From: Gallibacterium trehalosifermentans
GTDB taxonomy: Bacteria; Pseudomonadota; Gammaproteobacteria; Enterobacterales; Pasteurellaceae
NCBI RefSeq assembly: GCF_042433055.1
Contig: NZ_JBHLWB010000001.1
Coordinates: 550,480-614,479 of the forward strand
DNA length: 64,000 nt
Direction of reading: 5' to 3'
The translations under genes and the position numbers were made by a program. Below, one piece after another: positions 44,297 through 52,059 of the stretch (positions are counted from its first letter, which is position 1; each line of letters opens with the position of its first letter). The notes under the pieces were generated by a model, which was given only the letters and a program-made list of their open reading frames with translations, did not search any database and was not told where the DNA came from.

Positions 44297-45292
44297 TTAG
44301 TCCTTACCGCTTGCACCGAAAACCCCACCACGAATAAGAACGCTAATAACATAGTGTTGTTGTTCTAATGGTGGTTCTTTGCCGTTTAGAATCCAATTAT
44401 CAAATAGCGAATAGAAGTCCATTTTTTGTTTAGGTTGACGGAAAGCTCGTCCTAGATTAGTTACTGCACCATAAGGTTCAACGGCAATCGGGAATTGTGC
44501 ATTATCATCATACCAAGTATCAATGGTACGAATGGCATTGCCAATTTTTTGTGAGTGCAATCCTGCAATACCTTTGACTTGATAGAGAATCTTACTTTTT
44601 CGATTGTTTGAGTTATCTAGCACTAATTCTTGAGATGGATAAACTTCTTGTCCCTCACCCACTTTTACTTCTGCTTTTACTTTTATCAGGGTGAATTGCT
44701 TACCTTGAAAACCTTGCTCAATATATTCAGCAAGTTCTGTCAGTTTTTCATCTTGATAGGTAAAGCTATTCAACGGAAGTTGTTTAACATCAGTAAATTC
44801 AAGGGTTTTGTCGCCTAATTTGACAGAAATGTTTATCTCTTCTGCCCCCATTCGATTACGCCATAACCAACGACCATTGATAATATTATAAGCATAACGA
44901 TACGCTAATTCTTTTGTACCAATTTTTTCTAAATAACCTTGAATAGTGGTTTCTAGGGCTTCTTTATATTCTGGGTTGTTACAAACATTAGGTTTACCTG
45001 CAAAAGGAAGGACTTTACAACTCCATTGAACAACCAATGTATCATTGGTGTGATCTAAAGCAGCAATATCAACTGTTTGTAAATTCGGTTTATCAATTTC
45101 GGCATCTAATTTTGTTGGATCATTTGAAATCGCATTTTTAAGGCGATTAGAAATGGTGCCTCGTACTGCTTTTTCGGTAATTTTTACAGGGGATAACTGA
45201 TCTGATGTTGCTGATTTTTGGAAAAAGATTGCATCAGAAATATCTAAACGACGTTCAAAAGCGAGAACAGTTGCGGTAATAAGTTTGGTCAT
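44297..45292 (-). CDS. csy3: Type I-F Cascade backbone protein Csy3 (Cas7f)
   Basis: A 331-residue Cas7-family protein, slightly shorter than the 342 residues of Pseudomonas Csy3. It starts TKLITATVLAFERRLDISDA and contains AYRYAYNIINGRWLWRNR, a family hallmark. Six copies normally coat the crRNA spacer in the surveillance complex. It overlaps csy2 by 4 bases and is separated from cas6f by 2 bases, so the operon is compact and unbroken. Confidence 0.95.
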   Translation of the reverse strand: MTKLITATVLAFERRLDISDAIFFQKSATSDQLSPVKITEKAVRGTISNRLKNAISNDPTKLDAEIDKPNLQTVDIAALDHTNDTLVVQWSCKVLPFAGKPNVCNNPEYKEALETTIQGYLEKIGTKELAYRYAYNIINGRWLWRNRMGAEEINISVKLGDKTLEFTDVKQLPLNSFTYQDEKLTELAEYIEQGFQGKQFTLIKVKAEVKVGEGQEVYPSQELVLDNSNNRKSKILYQVKGIAGLHSQKIGNAIRTIDTWYDDNAQFPIAVEPYGAVTNLGRAFRQPKQKMDFYSLFDNWILNGKEPPLEQQHYVISVLIRGGVFGASGKD

Positions 45293-46296
45293 TGTACTTC
45301 TCCTTGTGTGAATAAAAATAAATTGTCTTGTGTATGGGTATAACGCCAGAAATATTGGCTAAATCGATCTTTGAGATGATAAGGAAATACCCATTGTCCT
45401 AAACTATAAATCACTTCAACATATTGACTTGGATAGTGTGGGGAGCGGCAGTTTTGTAGTTCACCCGCCTCAAATTTAGGGTAGATCCCTTGGTAACCGA
45501 TAGGAATTGGCACCAGCCAACCACGTTCTTGTTTGGCACTATGAATATTCCATTCGCTCTTTTTCTCGGATTGTGTTGGAATATGGTGTAAACATGCGAT
45601 TTCAAGCAATGCGTCTAATGCAGTCGCATTTGGGTTTGCCGTATAGAAAGAGGAAAGCGGTTGCTTGTTTTCATCTTTCATCATCGTAATTTCACCATTA
45701 GCAATATGATGTTTGATGCCAGTTTGTAGCTCTTTAGTAATAGCCCGTAAATGCTGGTTTGCCTCTATCAAGACAAATGCAGGCTGGATACTACGTAAAA
45801 GTTGATCGCTGGCTGATGGGGTAAATAATTCAACATCAGGAACCGCTAATACACTCCCGCCAGCAATTCGTTGGTGTGCTAATAGTTCGGCAAGATAATG
45901 GGTAAATTCTGCTGCATTTTCAGGGTTAGCCAAAGTATCTTGAAAACCTGCTGTCGTCATGACTTCTACAACAAGATGAAGATCTAAATGAATTTTTCCT
46001 TCTTCAATAATTGGTGCATTACTGCCGTCCTTTTTCAAGGGATTACGGGTTTGTTTAAAGGTGTAATCTGCATATTGATGTGGTCGATAGGCTTGCAATT
46101 CATAATGATGGCAAGCAATTAATACTCCATTCAGTGAAGCCTCTGGATAACGCTGTTGCATTTTTCGGCTTAAATTATGGATAGCACCAACAAACCCACT
46201 AATAGCAGGGAAGCCGTAAGTTAACGGGCTTGAAATCGCATTAGCTTGGTGAATTTTAATATGTTTAAACAGGAGATAAAAATTTGCTTCTGACAT
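45289..46296 (-). CDS. csy2: Type I-F Cascade protein Csy2 (Cas5f)
   Basis: A 335-residue Cas5f protein. SSPLTYGFPAISGFVGAIHNL (about 21-41) is the diagnostic N-terminal block. Csy2 binds the 5' handle of crRNA and forms the tail with Csy1. It follows csy1 after 8 bases and overlaps csy3. No frameshift or stop is seen. Confidence 0.95.
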   Translation of the reverse strand: MSEANFYLLFKHIKIHQANAISSPLTYGFPAISGFVGAIHNLSRKMQQRYPEASLNGVLIACHHYELQAYRPHQYADYTFKQTRNPLKKDGSNAPIIEEGKIHLDLHLVVEVMTTAGFQDTLANPENAAEFTHYLAELLAHQRIAGGSVLAVPDVELFTPSASDQLLRSIQPAFVLIEANQHLRAITKELQTGIKHHIANGEITMMKDENKQPLSSFYTANPNATALDALLEIACLHHIPTQSEKKSEWNIHSAKQERGWLVPIPIGYQGIYPKFEAGELQNCRSPHYPSQYVEVIYSLGQWVFPYHLKDRFSQYFWRYTHTQDNLFLFTQGEVQ

Positions 46297-46304
46297 AAAA
46301 ACTC

Positions 46305-47606
46305 CTAGTGTTGTTGTCTTAATTTGCGTTTAAAGACTTTACGCCACTCATTAAATTCAGCAGTAGAAAAGTCCGATGCAATGTTTTTGAAACGTTGTTT
46401 GAGATGATGATTAACCCAACCCGCAAACTGTTTTGCCACTTCATTGTGCCAATTTTCTTTATCATATTCGAGTTGAAATGCTTCTTCGCCCTCTAACTCA
46501 CCTCTTTCAGGATCTAACCAATATTTTTGATTAATATTCATAAATTGATAATCCTTACTCCAACCAGGTGTACGTTGTTGATAGAACTTAGCAATGCTAA
46601 AAATCACATCGATCATTTCTACAAGGGCATCTTTCCGTTTATCCCGTTCGGTATATACATTTTTTTCGGCTAATACAACATCAAATAGGTGGTCAAATAA
46701 TGGCTTACACTGCCAATAGAGATCATTGTCAAAAAGCGTATTATTCGTAAATTTGTATGATGCTGAAAAAATAGGGGGTAACGAGGGAAGCAAGTAATGT
46801 TTACCCGTCTGTTGGCTATTGAGTGATGAGACGTTTTGAGGTTGTGAGCCACCTAATTTAATGATAGCTAAATCATTGATAGTTGGATAAGCGTATTGCT
46901 CAACATTATCTTTTTTGCGGTTTTCACGTGCAATTTTAGTGTCATCAGAGAAACGTATGTGTTGGATTTTATTATAAATAGTATGGGTTAAAACAGTTGG
47001 GTATAAAGGGATAATACAATGGTAATGATCAGAGGTTATTTTTTCGGGTTCAAGTGGCCAAAGTAACTGTTTATTTTTTTCATAGGTTATCGGTTCTGTA
47101 ATCTCATTTAGTAATGCTTTTTGAAATTGATGTTTATAAAAATCCGATAACTGTTCATCTTCGGAAAAAGCCTTTTTTAATAAGGGTGAATCCATTAACA
47201 ACAAATCACGTAGTAGCAAGTTCTCTTTTTCATCAACCACTATATTTAGAAAGGCGACTAAAGGTAATGCCGCAGCGTTGCCACTCGCATCGAGAATATT
47301 TTCAGAAACAAGTTGAGAACCAACAAATTGATGTAATACGGTTTGTCTAAAATTGACATTGTTTCCTTTAGAATCGGGGTGAAGTGGTTTTGATAAATGA
47401 GTAGAAAAGGAAATTTGTTTTGCCATTCGATTAGCGGCTTCATTAAGCCAATTTTCAGGTAAGTATTTTTGTTCAATTTCTTGGATTTTTTGTTCTATCT
47501 TAGCAATTTCTTCTGAAGAAGTGGCTTTAGCCAACTTTTTACGTTCATCTTCTATCTTTTTGCTGGCTAAAGATTTTAGATAATTGTTAATGAGTTTATT
47601 GAGCAT
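46305..47606 (-). CDS. csy1: Type I-F Cascade large subunit Csy1 (Cas8f)
   Basis: A 433-residue protein, the same length as Pseudomonas Csy1 (434). It has the N-terminal basic coiled region and the conserved KLGGSQPQNVSSLNSQQTGKHYLLPSLPP-type block (about 255-283) found in Cas8f. Cas8f reads the protospacer-adjacent motif and recruits Cas2/3. It is the first gene of the operon and starts after GAGGTTCGCT. The expected upstream genes cas1 and cas2/3 are missing. Confidence 0.94.
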   Translation of the reverse strand: MLNKLINNYLKSLASKKIEDERKKLAKATSSEEIAKIEQKIQEIEQKYLPENWLNEAANRMAKQISFSTHLSKPLHPDSKGNNVNFRQTVLHQFVGSQLVSENILDASGNAAALPLVAFLNIVVDEKENLLLRDLLLMDSPLLKKAFSEDEQLSDFYKHQFQKALLNEITEPITYEKNKQLLWPLEPEKITSDHYHCIIPLYPTVLTHTIYNKIQHIRFSDDTKIARENRKKDNVEQYAYPTINDLAIIKLGGSQPQNVSSLNSQQTGKHYLLPSLPPIFSASYKFTNNTLFDNDLYWQCKPLFDHLFDVVLAEKNVYTERDKRKDALVEMIDVIFSIAKFYQQRTPGWSKDYQFMNINQKYWLDPERGELEGEEAFQLEYDKENWHNEVAKQFAGWVNHHLKQRFKNIASDFSTAEFNEWRKVFKRKLRQQH

Positions 47607-47802
47607 AGCGAACCTCTTAAATTTGGTGAAATGATGTTCTAATTGTTCATATTATATAGATTTTTTTCTTTTTAGCAATATTTTTAAAAATTAAAAAATT
47701 TATCGTGGATTATATGTAATGATGAAGGAGATTGAAAGTGATTAATTCTTTAATTAGTATAAGCAGCTTGTTCTAATATGAAGAATTCTTCATAAAGAAC
47801 AA
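47607..47802 (-). promoter_or_regulatory. Upstream region of the csy operon
   Basis: A very AT-rich stretch between csy1 and array 2, presumably with the csy promoter (leftward). No trace of cas1 or cas2/3 coding sequence could be seen in any frame. It lacks the ACCCTTTTTT leader arm found at arrays 1 and 3, so array 2 has no recognisable leader. Confidence 0.5.
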
Positions 47803-47998
47803 CTTCTTTATCGTATAGGTAGCTTAGAAAGTAAGTTTAGTTGATGCAAGAGCTAAAGCTCAGTTTACTGCCGTATAGGCAGCTTAGAAAAGAACCGCAA
47901 GGTTCACTTTCACACTACAAGAGTTTACTGCCGTATAAGCAGCTTAGAAAGCTGTCGGCACAGAAGAAAAGCCGTAATTTTGGTTTACTGCCGTATAG
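47803..47998 (+). CRISPR. CRISPR array 2, degenerate four-repeat remnant
   Basis: Two good 28-base repeats at 47863 and 47923 (the second with one change, GTATAAGCAG) are flanked by a degenerate repeat at 47803-47830 and a truncated one starting at 47983 that stops after GTTTACTGCCGTATAG. Three 32-base spacers. The repeats are in the opposite orientation to arrays 1, 3 and 4, so the sense strand is plus. This mirrors the flanking arrays of complete type I-F loci, where an array lies on each side of the cas genes. Confidence 0.92.
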
Positions 47999-48199
47999 TT
48001 AGCAAAAGTTGGTAGAGCGTTGTATGGCGATCAATGGCGTGCAAATTTAGCACGCTCACTTAACGTTGATGAAAGGCGAATCCCGCAGTGGGAGGTAGGT
48101 AGAAGACCAATACCGCTCGGTGTAGTAAACGATTTAATTGACTTGCTAGAAAAAAACGAAAAAGAAGTTAATAGTTTATGTAACGAGTTAAAAAAATAA
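47999..48199 (+). pseudogene. 5'-truncated small phage-type HTH protein gene
   Basis: The reading AKVGRALYGDQWRANLARSL, continuing to NVDERRIPQWEVGRRPIP and ending CNELKK, lacks a start codon; a stop lies just upstream, in the truncated CRISPR repeat. The sequence resembles small phage or integrative-element proteins with a helix-turn-helix (DQWRANLARSLNVDERRIPQW). The junction with the CRISPR repeat suggests a recombination breakpoint at about 47998. Confidence 0.7.
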
Positions 48200-48329
48200 A
48201 AAATATCTAACTCATTTATTTGACAAATAAAATATCATGTTATACCAAATAATTATATTTAATTAATGGACTTAACTAAAATCAGCAAGAAAGGCAAAGA
48301 ATGTTCCCCCATCTGATACAAGGTGTAAT

Positions 48330-48407
48330 ATGAAACGAGAAAAATTGTTAGATGAAGCGGATAAGCCCTGCGTATGCTACCCTTTGATCAAGCTGTTTGT
48401 AAACTAG
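48330..48407 (+). pseudogene. 5' fragment of a phage-type gene (MKREKLLDEA)
   Basis: A 25-codon reading begins MKREKLLDEADK after a GGTGTAAT stretch and then loses sense, running antisense into the baseplate fragment. The opening resembles the N-terminus of small phage proteins beginning MKREELLDKA. It is probably a gene start left by a deletion. Weakly supported. Confidence 0.35.
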
Positions 48408-48587
48408 TTCACAAAGCTCTTCAATATCCATTTTCATTTGTGCCAAAATCCCGATCATTTGCCCATCAGGGCTATCAGGGGCAAGATTAATATTTTGTCC
48501 GTAAATTTCTCTAAAACCACGCTCAAGCCGTGCAACTATCGTATCTAGCCGTTCAATGCTGATACCGTTTTCTGTGATTTTTGCCAT
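48348..48587 (-). pseudogene. N-terminal fragment of a phage baseplate J-like protein
   Basis: The 79-codon reading starts MAKITENGISIERLDTIVAR, then GFREIYGQNINLAPDSPDGQ, matching the first ~70 residues of Mu-like or P2-like baseplate J proteins, which are usually over 300 residues. Sense is lost after about KQLDQRVAY, so the 3' part is deleted. It lies near a second tail-gene fragment (49233-49442) with a toxin-antitoxin operon between them. Confidence 0.72.
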
Positions 48588-48618
48588 AATAGTTCCTTGT
48601 TATGGTGTATCGCAATGC

Positions 48619-48657
48619 TTTACACTTTACGATTTTTAATGTATAGTGTGGCTATAC
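48619..48657 (+). promoter_or_regulatory. higBA promoter and operator
   Basis: TTTACA (48619-48624) and TATAGT (48642-48647) are 17 bases apart. GTATAG and CTATAC (48641-48657) form a palindrome covering the -10, a likely site for autorepression by the HigA antitoxin. Confidence 0.65.
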
Positions 48658-48670
48658 AGTGAGGTAAAAA

Positions 48671-48949
48671 ATGATTTTGTCGTTCAAACATAAAGGTGTT
48701 GAATTATTTTTTAAAACGGGAAAAACAACAGGCATTCAAGCTAAGCACGCCAATAAACTAAGATTGTTACTCACGGCGTTAAATGCTGCTAAAAGCCCTT
48801 ACGATATGAATGTACCGAGTTGGTCGCTTCATCAGTTACAAGGTAATCTTCTCGGGCATTGGTCAGTTAAAGTAAATGGCAACTGGCGTTTAACCTTTAA
48901 ATTTGAAAACGGTCACGCTGAAATTGTTGATTACCAAGATTACCATTAG
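48671..48949 (+). CDS. higB: HigB-type toxin (RelE superfamily mRNA interferase)
   Basis: The 92-residue protein matches the small HigB family: SFKHKGVELFFKTGKTTGIQ near the start, and SLHQLQGNLLGHWSVKVNGN, WRLTFKFENGHAEIVDYQDYH near the end, where the conserved Arg and Tyr/His residues act in ribosome-dependent mRNA cleavage. Toxin precedes antitoxin, the usual hig order, with a 9-base gap to higA. The module sits between phage baseplate fragments, on the opposite strand. Confidence 0.92.
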   Translation: MILSFKHKGVELFFKTGKTTGIQAKHANKLRLLLTALNAAKSPYDMNVPSWSLHQLQGNLLGHWSVKVNGNWRLTFKFENGHAEIVDYQDYH

Positions 48950-48958
48950 GAGCGATTT

Positions 48959-49231
48959 ATGATGATGTACAACCCAGCACACCCAGGTGAAATATTAAGG
49001 GAATATATTGATGGCTTTAGTGTTACTGATATTGCACAAAAACTTGGCGTAACTCGAGTAACACTATCTCGCATACTAAATGCCAAAGCCGCAGTATCCC
49101 CTGAAATGGCATTGCGTTTAAGCCATCTTCTCAAGACTTCTCCTGAGTTTTGGCTAACAATGCAAGTAAATTATGACTTACAACAGGCTAATCAACGGCT
49201 CAATATTGCTATTGAACCTCTATTCAATTAG
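48959..49231 (+). CDS. higA: HigA-type antitoxin (HTH, XRE family)
   Basis: The 90-residue protein begins MMMYNPAHPGEILREYIDGF, the VapI/HigA signature, followed by an XRE helix-turn-helix (VTDIAQKLGVTRVTLSRILN, about 21-40) and the family end with SPEFWLTMQVNYDLQQA. It neutralises HigB and represses the operon. Ribosome site AGGAG precedes the start. Confidence 0.93.
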   Translation: MMMYNPAHPGEILREYIDGFSVTDIAQKLGVTRVTLSRILNAKAAVSPEMALRLSHLLKTSPEFWLTMQVNYDLQQANQRLNIAIEPLFN

Positions 49232-49232
49232 T

Positions 49233-49442
49233 CTAATAACTCCCCCGATTTTCTTGTCCGTATATGTCGAGATAATCAATGGAGATGGTGAGTTTTCGAG
49301 TATTGGGATCAAAGTGCGATTGGTAATCGGTAATTTGTTTTACGCCCTCAGTGGTTAAAACCTGTTTTTTTACCTGTCGCTCTAAATCGGCAATATCTAC
49401 CGCTCGCCCCATTTTTTCTAGCCACGGTAAGTCGAGCAACAA
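49233..49442 (-). pseudogene. Phage tail/baseplate gene fragment
   Basis: The 69-codon reading contains MGRAVDIADLERQVKKQVLT and FDPNTRKLTISIDYLDIYGQ, typical of the small protein encoded just before baseplate J in Mu-like and related phages (GP46/W-type). The stop is plausible, but the N-terminal side looks truncated at the junction near 49440, where a different reading (plus strand, SYPFGKFDYIVFNN) begins. Order and strand relative to the J fragment fit one original tail operon. Confidence 0.55.
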
Positions 49443-49591
49443 AACAAATGACCTTTCCTATCCCTTCGGCAAATTTGACTACATTGTCTTTAATAATCTG
49501 GTTGTTGGCGATCACCTACTTTTTGACGATTTCCAAGGATTTTTTGAATAGTTGTCGAGAGTAGGGAGATGCAGCACTAATTCGGGGTAAT

Positions 49592-50999
49592 TTTCTAAGC
49601 TATCAGTGTGGCAGGAATGGAGATTCTAAGAAAAAAGCAAATATTGGTGGATTTCTAAGCTGTCTATACGACAGTAAACAAGGGAAAAAAGCCAAAGAAC
49701 TGATTGCATTATTTCTAAGCTGCCTATACGGCAGTAAACTTTTGGAAGTAGCGAAATTGATTAGTGGCAATTTTCTAAGCTGCCTATACGGCAGTAAACG
49801 AATAGGTGGCTCTTTTTTCTTTGGGATATATTTTCTAAGCTGCCTATACGGCAGTAAACTCGCAAAAAATATTGATGGCTTTGCGCAAAATTTTCTAAGC
49901 TGCCTATACGGCAGTAAACTGACATTAACCGCAAAATGTAAAGGCGAAATTTTTCTAAGCTGCCTATACGGCAGTAAACGCAAGCATTACAGACTTAAAA
50001 AAAAATCCGATTTTCTAAGCTGCCTATACGGCAGTAAACAAGAAGCCATTGATAATCTTGCTTTTACTATTTTTCTAAGCTGCCTATACGGCAGTAAACG
50101 GCAGCTTTAATGTCTTTGTTCGTGTCCTCAATTTCTAAGCTGCCTATACGGCAGTAAACTGGTTTCTGATACCACTTTCTTTAAAATCTCATTTCTAAGC
50201 TGCCTATACGGCAGTAAACTAATACCGCATTTTCTCAAGCGGATTTAGATATTTCTAAGCTGCCTATACGGCAGTAAACGCCACGTCCATTTATGAAGAT
50301 GAATGGCGAATTTTCTAAGCTGCCTATACGGCAGTAAACAGTGCAGCATTGGCTGTCATCGGCTTAATTTTTTTCTAAGCTGCCTATACGGCAGTAAACG
50401 TTTTGAGATTACTTCTGCTTACCGAGCGTTATTTCTAAGCTGCCTATACGGCAGTAAACAACGAGTAATGATGTACTCAATGTAACAAACATTTCTAAGC
50501 TGCCTATACGGCAGTAAACATTTCAATATATCTTCGTTTTTCTTATGTTCATTTCTAAGCTGCCTATACGGCAGTAAACACCTGGATCAACTGTGCAACT
50601 TAAAATGAATGTTTCTAAGCTGCCTATACGGCAGTAAACACAGGGCGTGGTTTATACGGAGGTGATTAATGTTTCTAAGCTGCCTATACGGCAGTAAACG
50701 ATTTTCGAGAGTTTCATACTGTTTTTCTCTATTTCTAAGCTGCCTATACGGCAGTAAACTAATAGCGGGGCCTATTATTGGTGGTTTTGCATTTCTAAGC
50801 TGCCTATACGGCAGTAAACACTTGTCTCCTGTTTACTCCCCTGAGCTTGAGTTTCTAAGCTGCCTATACGGCAGTAAACTTGGCTGATGCCTCATATTCA
50901 AACGGCATATATTTCTAAGCTGCCTATACGGCAGTAAACGATCTCACAAGCCTCTCTCATAATATCTTGTATTTCTAAGCTGCCTATACGGCAGTAAAC
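49592..50999 (-). CRISPR. CRISPR array 3, 24 repeats, type I-F
   Basis: Twenty-four repeats at a 60-base period from 49592 to 50972, with 23 spacers of 32 bases. The sense (minus) repeat starts GTTTACTGCC, has stem CTGCC/GGCAG around GTATA and ends CTTAGAAA, close to the canonical type I-F repeat. The last two repeats at the left (leader-distal) end are divergent: 49652-49679 has two changes, and 49592-49619 is a degenerate copy of the array 1 repeat (ends GGAATG on the plus strand). The leader is at the right. Confidence 0.98.
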
Positions 51000-51190
51000 T
51001 AGAATAAAAACTCACTTTATCATAGATAAGACAAGGATTGTAAGGAAAAATATGTTAATTACCCTTTTTTTAGAAGAAAATAAAAAATAATAAAAATCAA
51101 AAAGTTATATTCTATAAAGAAAAAAGGGTAAAACTTATTTAGGATATTCAAGAAACAAAAACATCTAATTATTACGAATTAATGTAGATT
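51000..51190 (-). promoter_or_regulatory. Leader of CRISPR array 3
   Basis: AT-rich sequence next to the leader-proximal repeat. It carries the inverted repeat ACCCTTTTTT (from 51061) and AAAAAAGGGT (to 51129). The first arm begins 62 bases from the array, as in the array 1 leader, and the arms span 69 bases versus 71. No gene is seen here. Confidence 0.7.
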
Positions 51191-51252
51191 TTAGTAAATA
51201 AATCACAATATGCCCTCTCCGTTTGGTTTAGGGCATATTGAGTATGCTGGGT

Positions 51253-51282
51253 AAAAGTGCGGTCGGTTTTGACCGCATTTTT
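51253..51282 (-). terminator. Terminator of the toxin-antitoxin operon (uptake-sequence dyad)
   Basis: AAAAGTGCGGTC and GACCGCATTTTT pair as a stem. One arm includes a full uptake core AAAGTGCGGT, a common terminator design in Pasteurellaceae. Confidence 0.8.
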
Positions 51283-51291
51283 AGGCAAAGA

Positions 51292-51591
51292 TTAAATTTT
51301 AAAGATACGGGTTTCACCCATTGGCATATCAATCGCAAGGCTAAGTTTTCCGCCCATAGTTTCAACATAACGCTTGAGAGTAGAAAGGCGTAATTCATTG
51401 CCACGTTGCTCAATTTGCGCAACAGCAGGTTGTGAAATACCTAGCGCGTCTGCGAGTTGCTTTTGTGAAATTTCCATTTCTTGACGAATAAGAGAAAGCC
51501 CTGATTCTAGTAATAGCTCATCAGTCATTCTTTCTATATCTTGGCGATCTTCTGGGGAAAATTCATCTAAGAATTGTTCAAATGTTTTCAT
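51292..51591 (-). CDS. XRE-family antitoxin
   Basis: A 99-residue protein with a central helix-turn-helix (EISQKQLADALGISQPAVAQ, about 42-61) and a C-terminal stretch GGKLSLAIDMPMGETRIFKI typical of antitoxins paired with Gp49/HigB-like toxins. It follows the toxin gene after one base, so translation is coupled. It probably binds the palindrome upstream of the toxin gene. Confidence 0.85.
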   Translation of the reverse strand: MKTFEQFLDEFSPEDRQDIERMTDELLLESGLSLIRQEMEISQKQLADALGISQPAVAQIEQRGNELRLSTLKRYVETMGGKLSLAIDMPMGETRIFKI

Positions 51592-51592
51592 C

Positions 51593-51952
51593 TTATTTCT
51601 CCAAGTTTGCTAAATAAGCGGTAAATTCAGCATCTGCTAAGGCAATCATGCGTTTATAAAAGCGTTTATCGTTACTTTTATCGCCAGCACAAAGTACGAT
51701 GGCTTGACGTAACGGGTCAAAGGCAAAAAAAGCTCTTAAAGGTTTACCTTGATGTTGAATGCGTAACTCTTTCATATTGGCATATTGCGAACCTTTAATT
51801 GTATCTGCATAAGGGCGAGAAAGTTCAGGACCGCTTATTTTCAATAAGTTGAGTGTAGCAGCAACGCTTTTCTTTGTTGGAATATCCTGTTGATCAAGCC
51901 AACCTGAAAAACAGTCTGTAAAGAGAATATTCCACTGATGATTTATAACCAT
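51593..51952 (-). CDS. RelE/HigB-like (Gp49 family) toxin
   Basis: A 119-residue protein with the Gp49/phage-derived toxin pattern: LLKISGPELSRPYADTIKGS, MKELRIQHQGKPLRAFFAFD (about 62-81) and AIVLCAGDKSNDKRFYKRMI (about 84-103). The conserved Arg and Lys residues fit a ribosome-dependent endoribonuclease. The toxin-first operon lies between CRISPR arrays 3 and 4, and no CRISPR protein is near it. Confidence 0.85.
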   Translation of the reverse strand: MVINHQWNILFTDCFSGWLDQQDIPTKKSVAATLNLLKISGPELSRPYADTIKGSQYANMKELRIQHQGKPLRAFFAFDPLRQAIVLCAGDKSNDKRFYKRMIALADAEFTAYLANLEK

Positions 51953-51962
51953 TATTTACCTT

Positions 51963-51996
51963 ATAAGTTATAGCTTATGTATAAATTATAACTTAT
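51963..51996 (-). promoter_or_regulatory. Operator palindrome of the toxin-antitoxin operon
   Basis: ATAAGTTATA (51963-51972) and TATAACTTAT (51987-51996) are perfect 10-base inverted arms immediately upstream of the toxin start, a likely antitoxin-binding operator. Confidence 0.65.
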
Positions 51997-52059
51997 TACC
52001 TTGAGTTGTCAATTATTATGAGATTTATTTTCTGCTGTAGTTAGCAAGGTTATTTTTGA

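Noticed and set aside
49443..49551. Plus-strand reading SYPFGKFDYIVFNN next to array 3
   Set aside because: It looks like the tail of some gene but has no start and no family I recognise; too weak to annotate as a gene.
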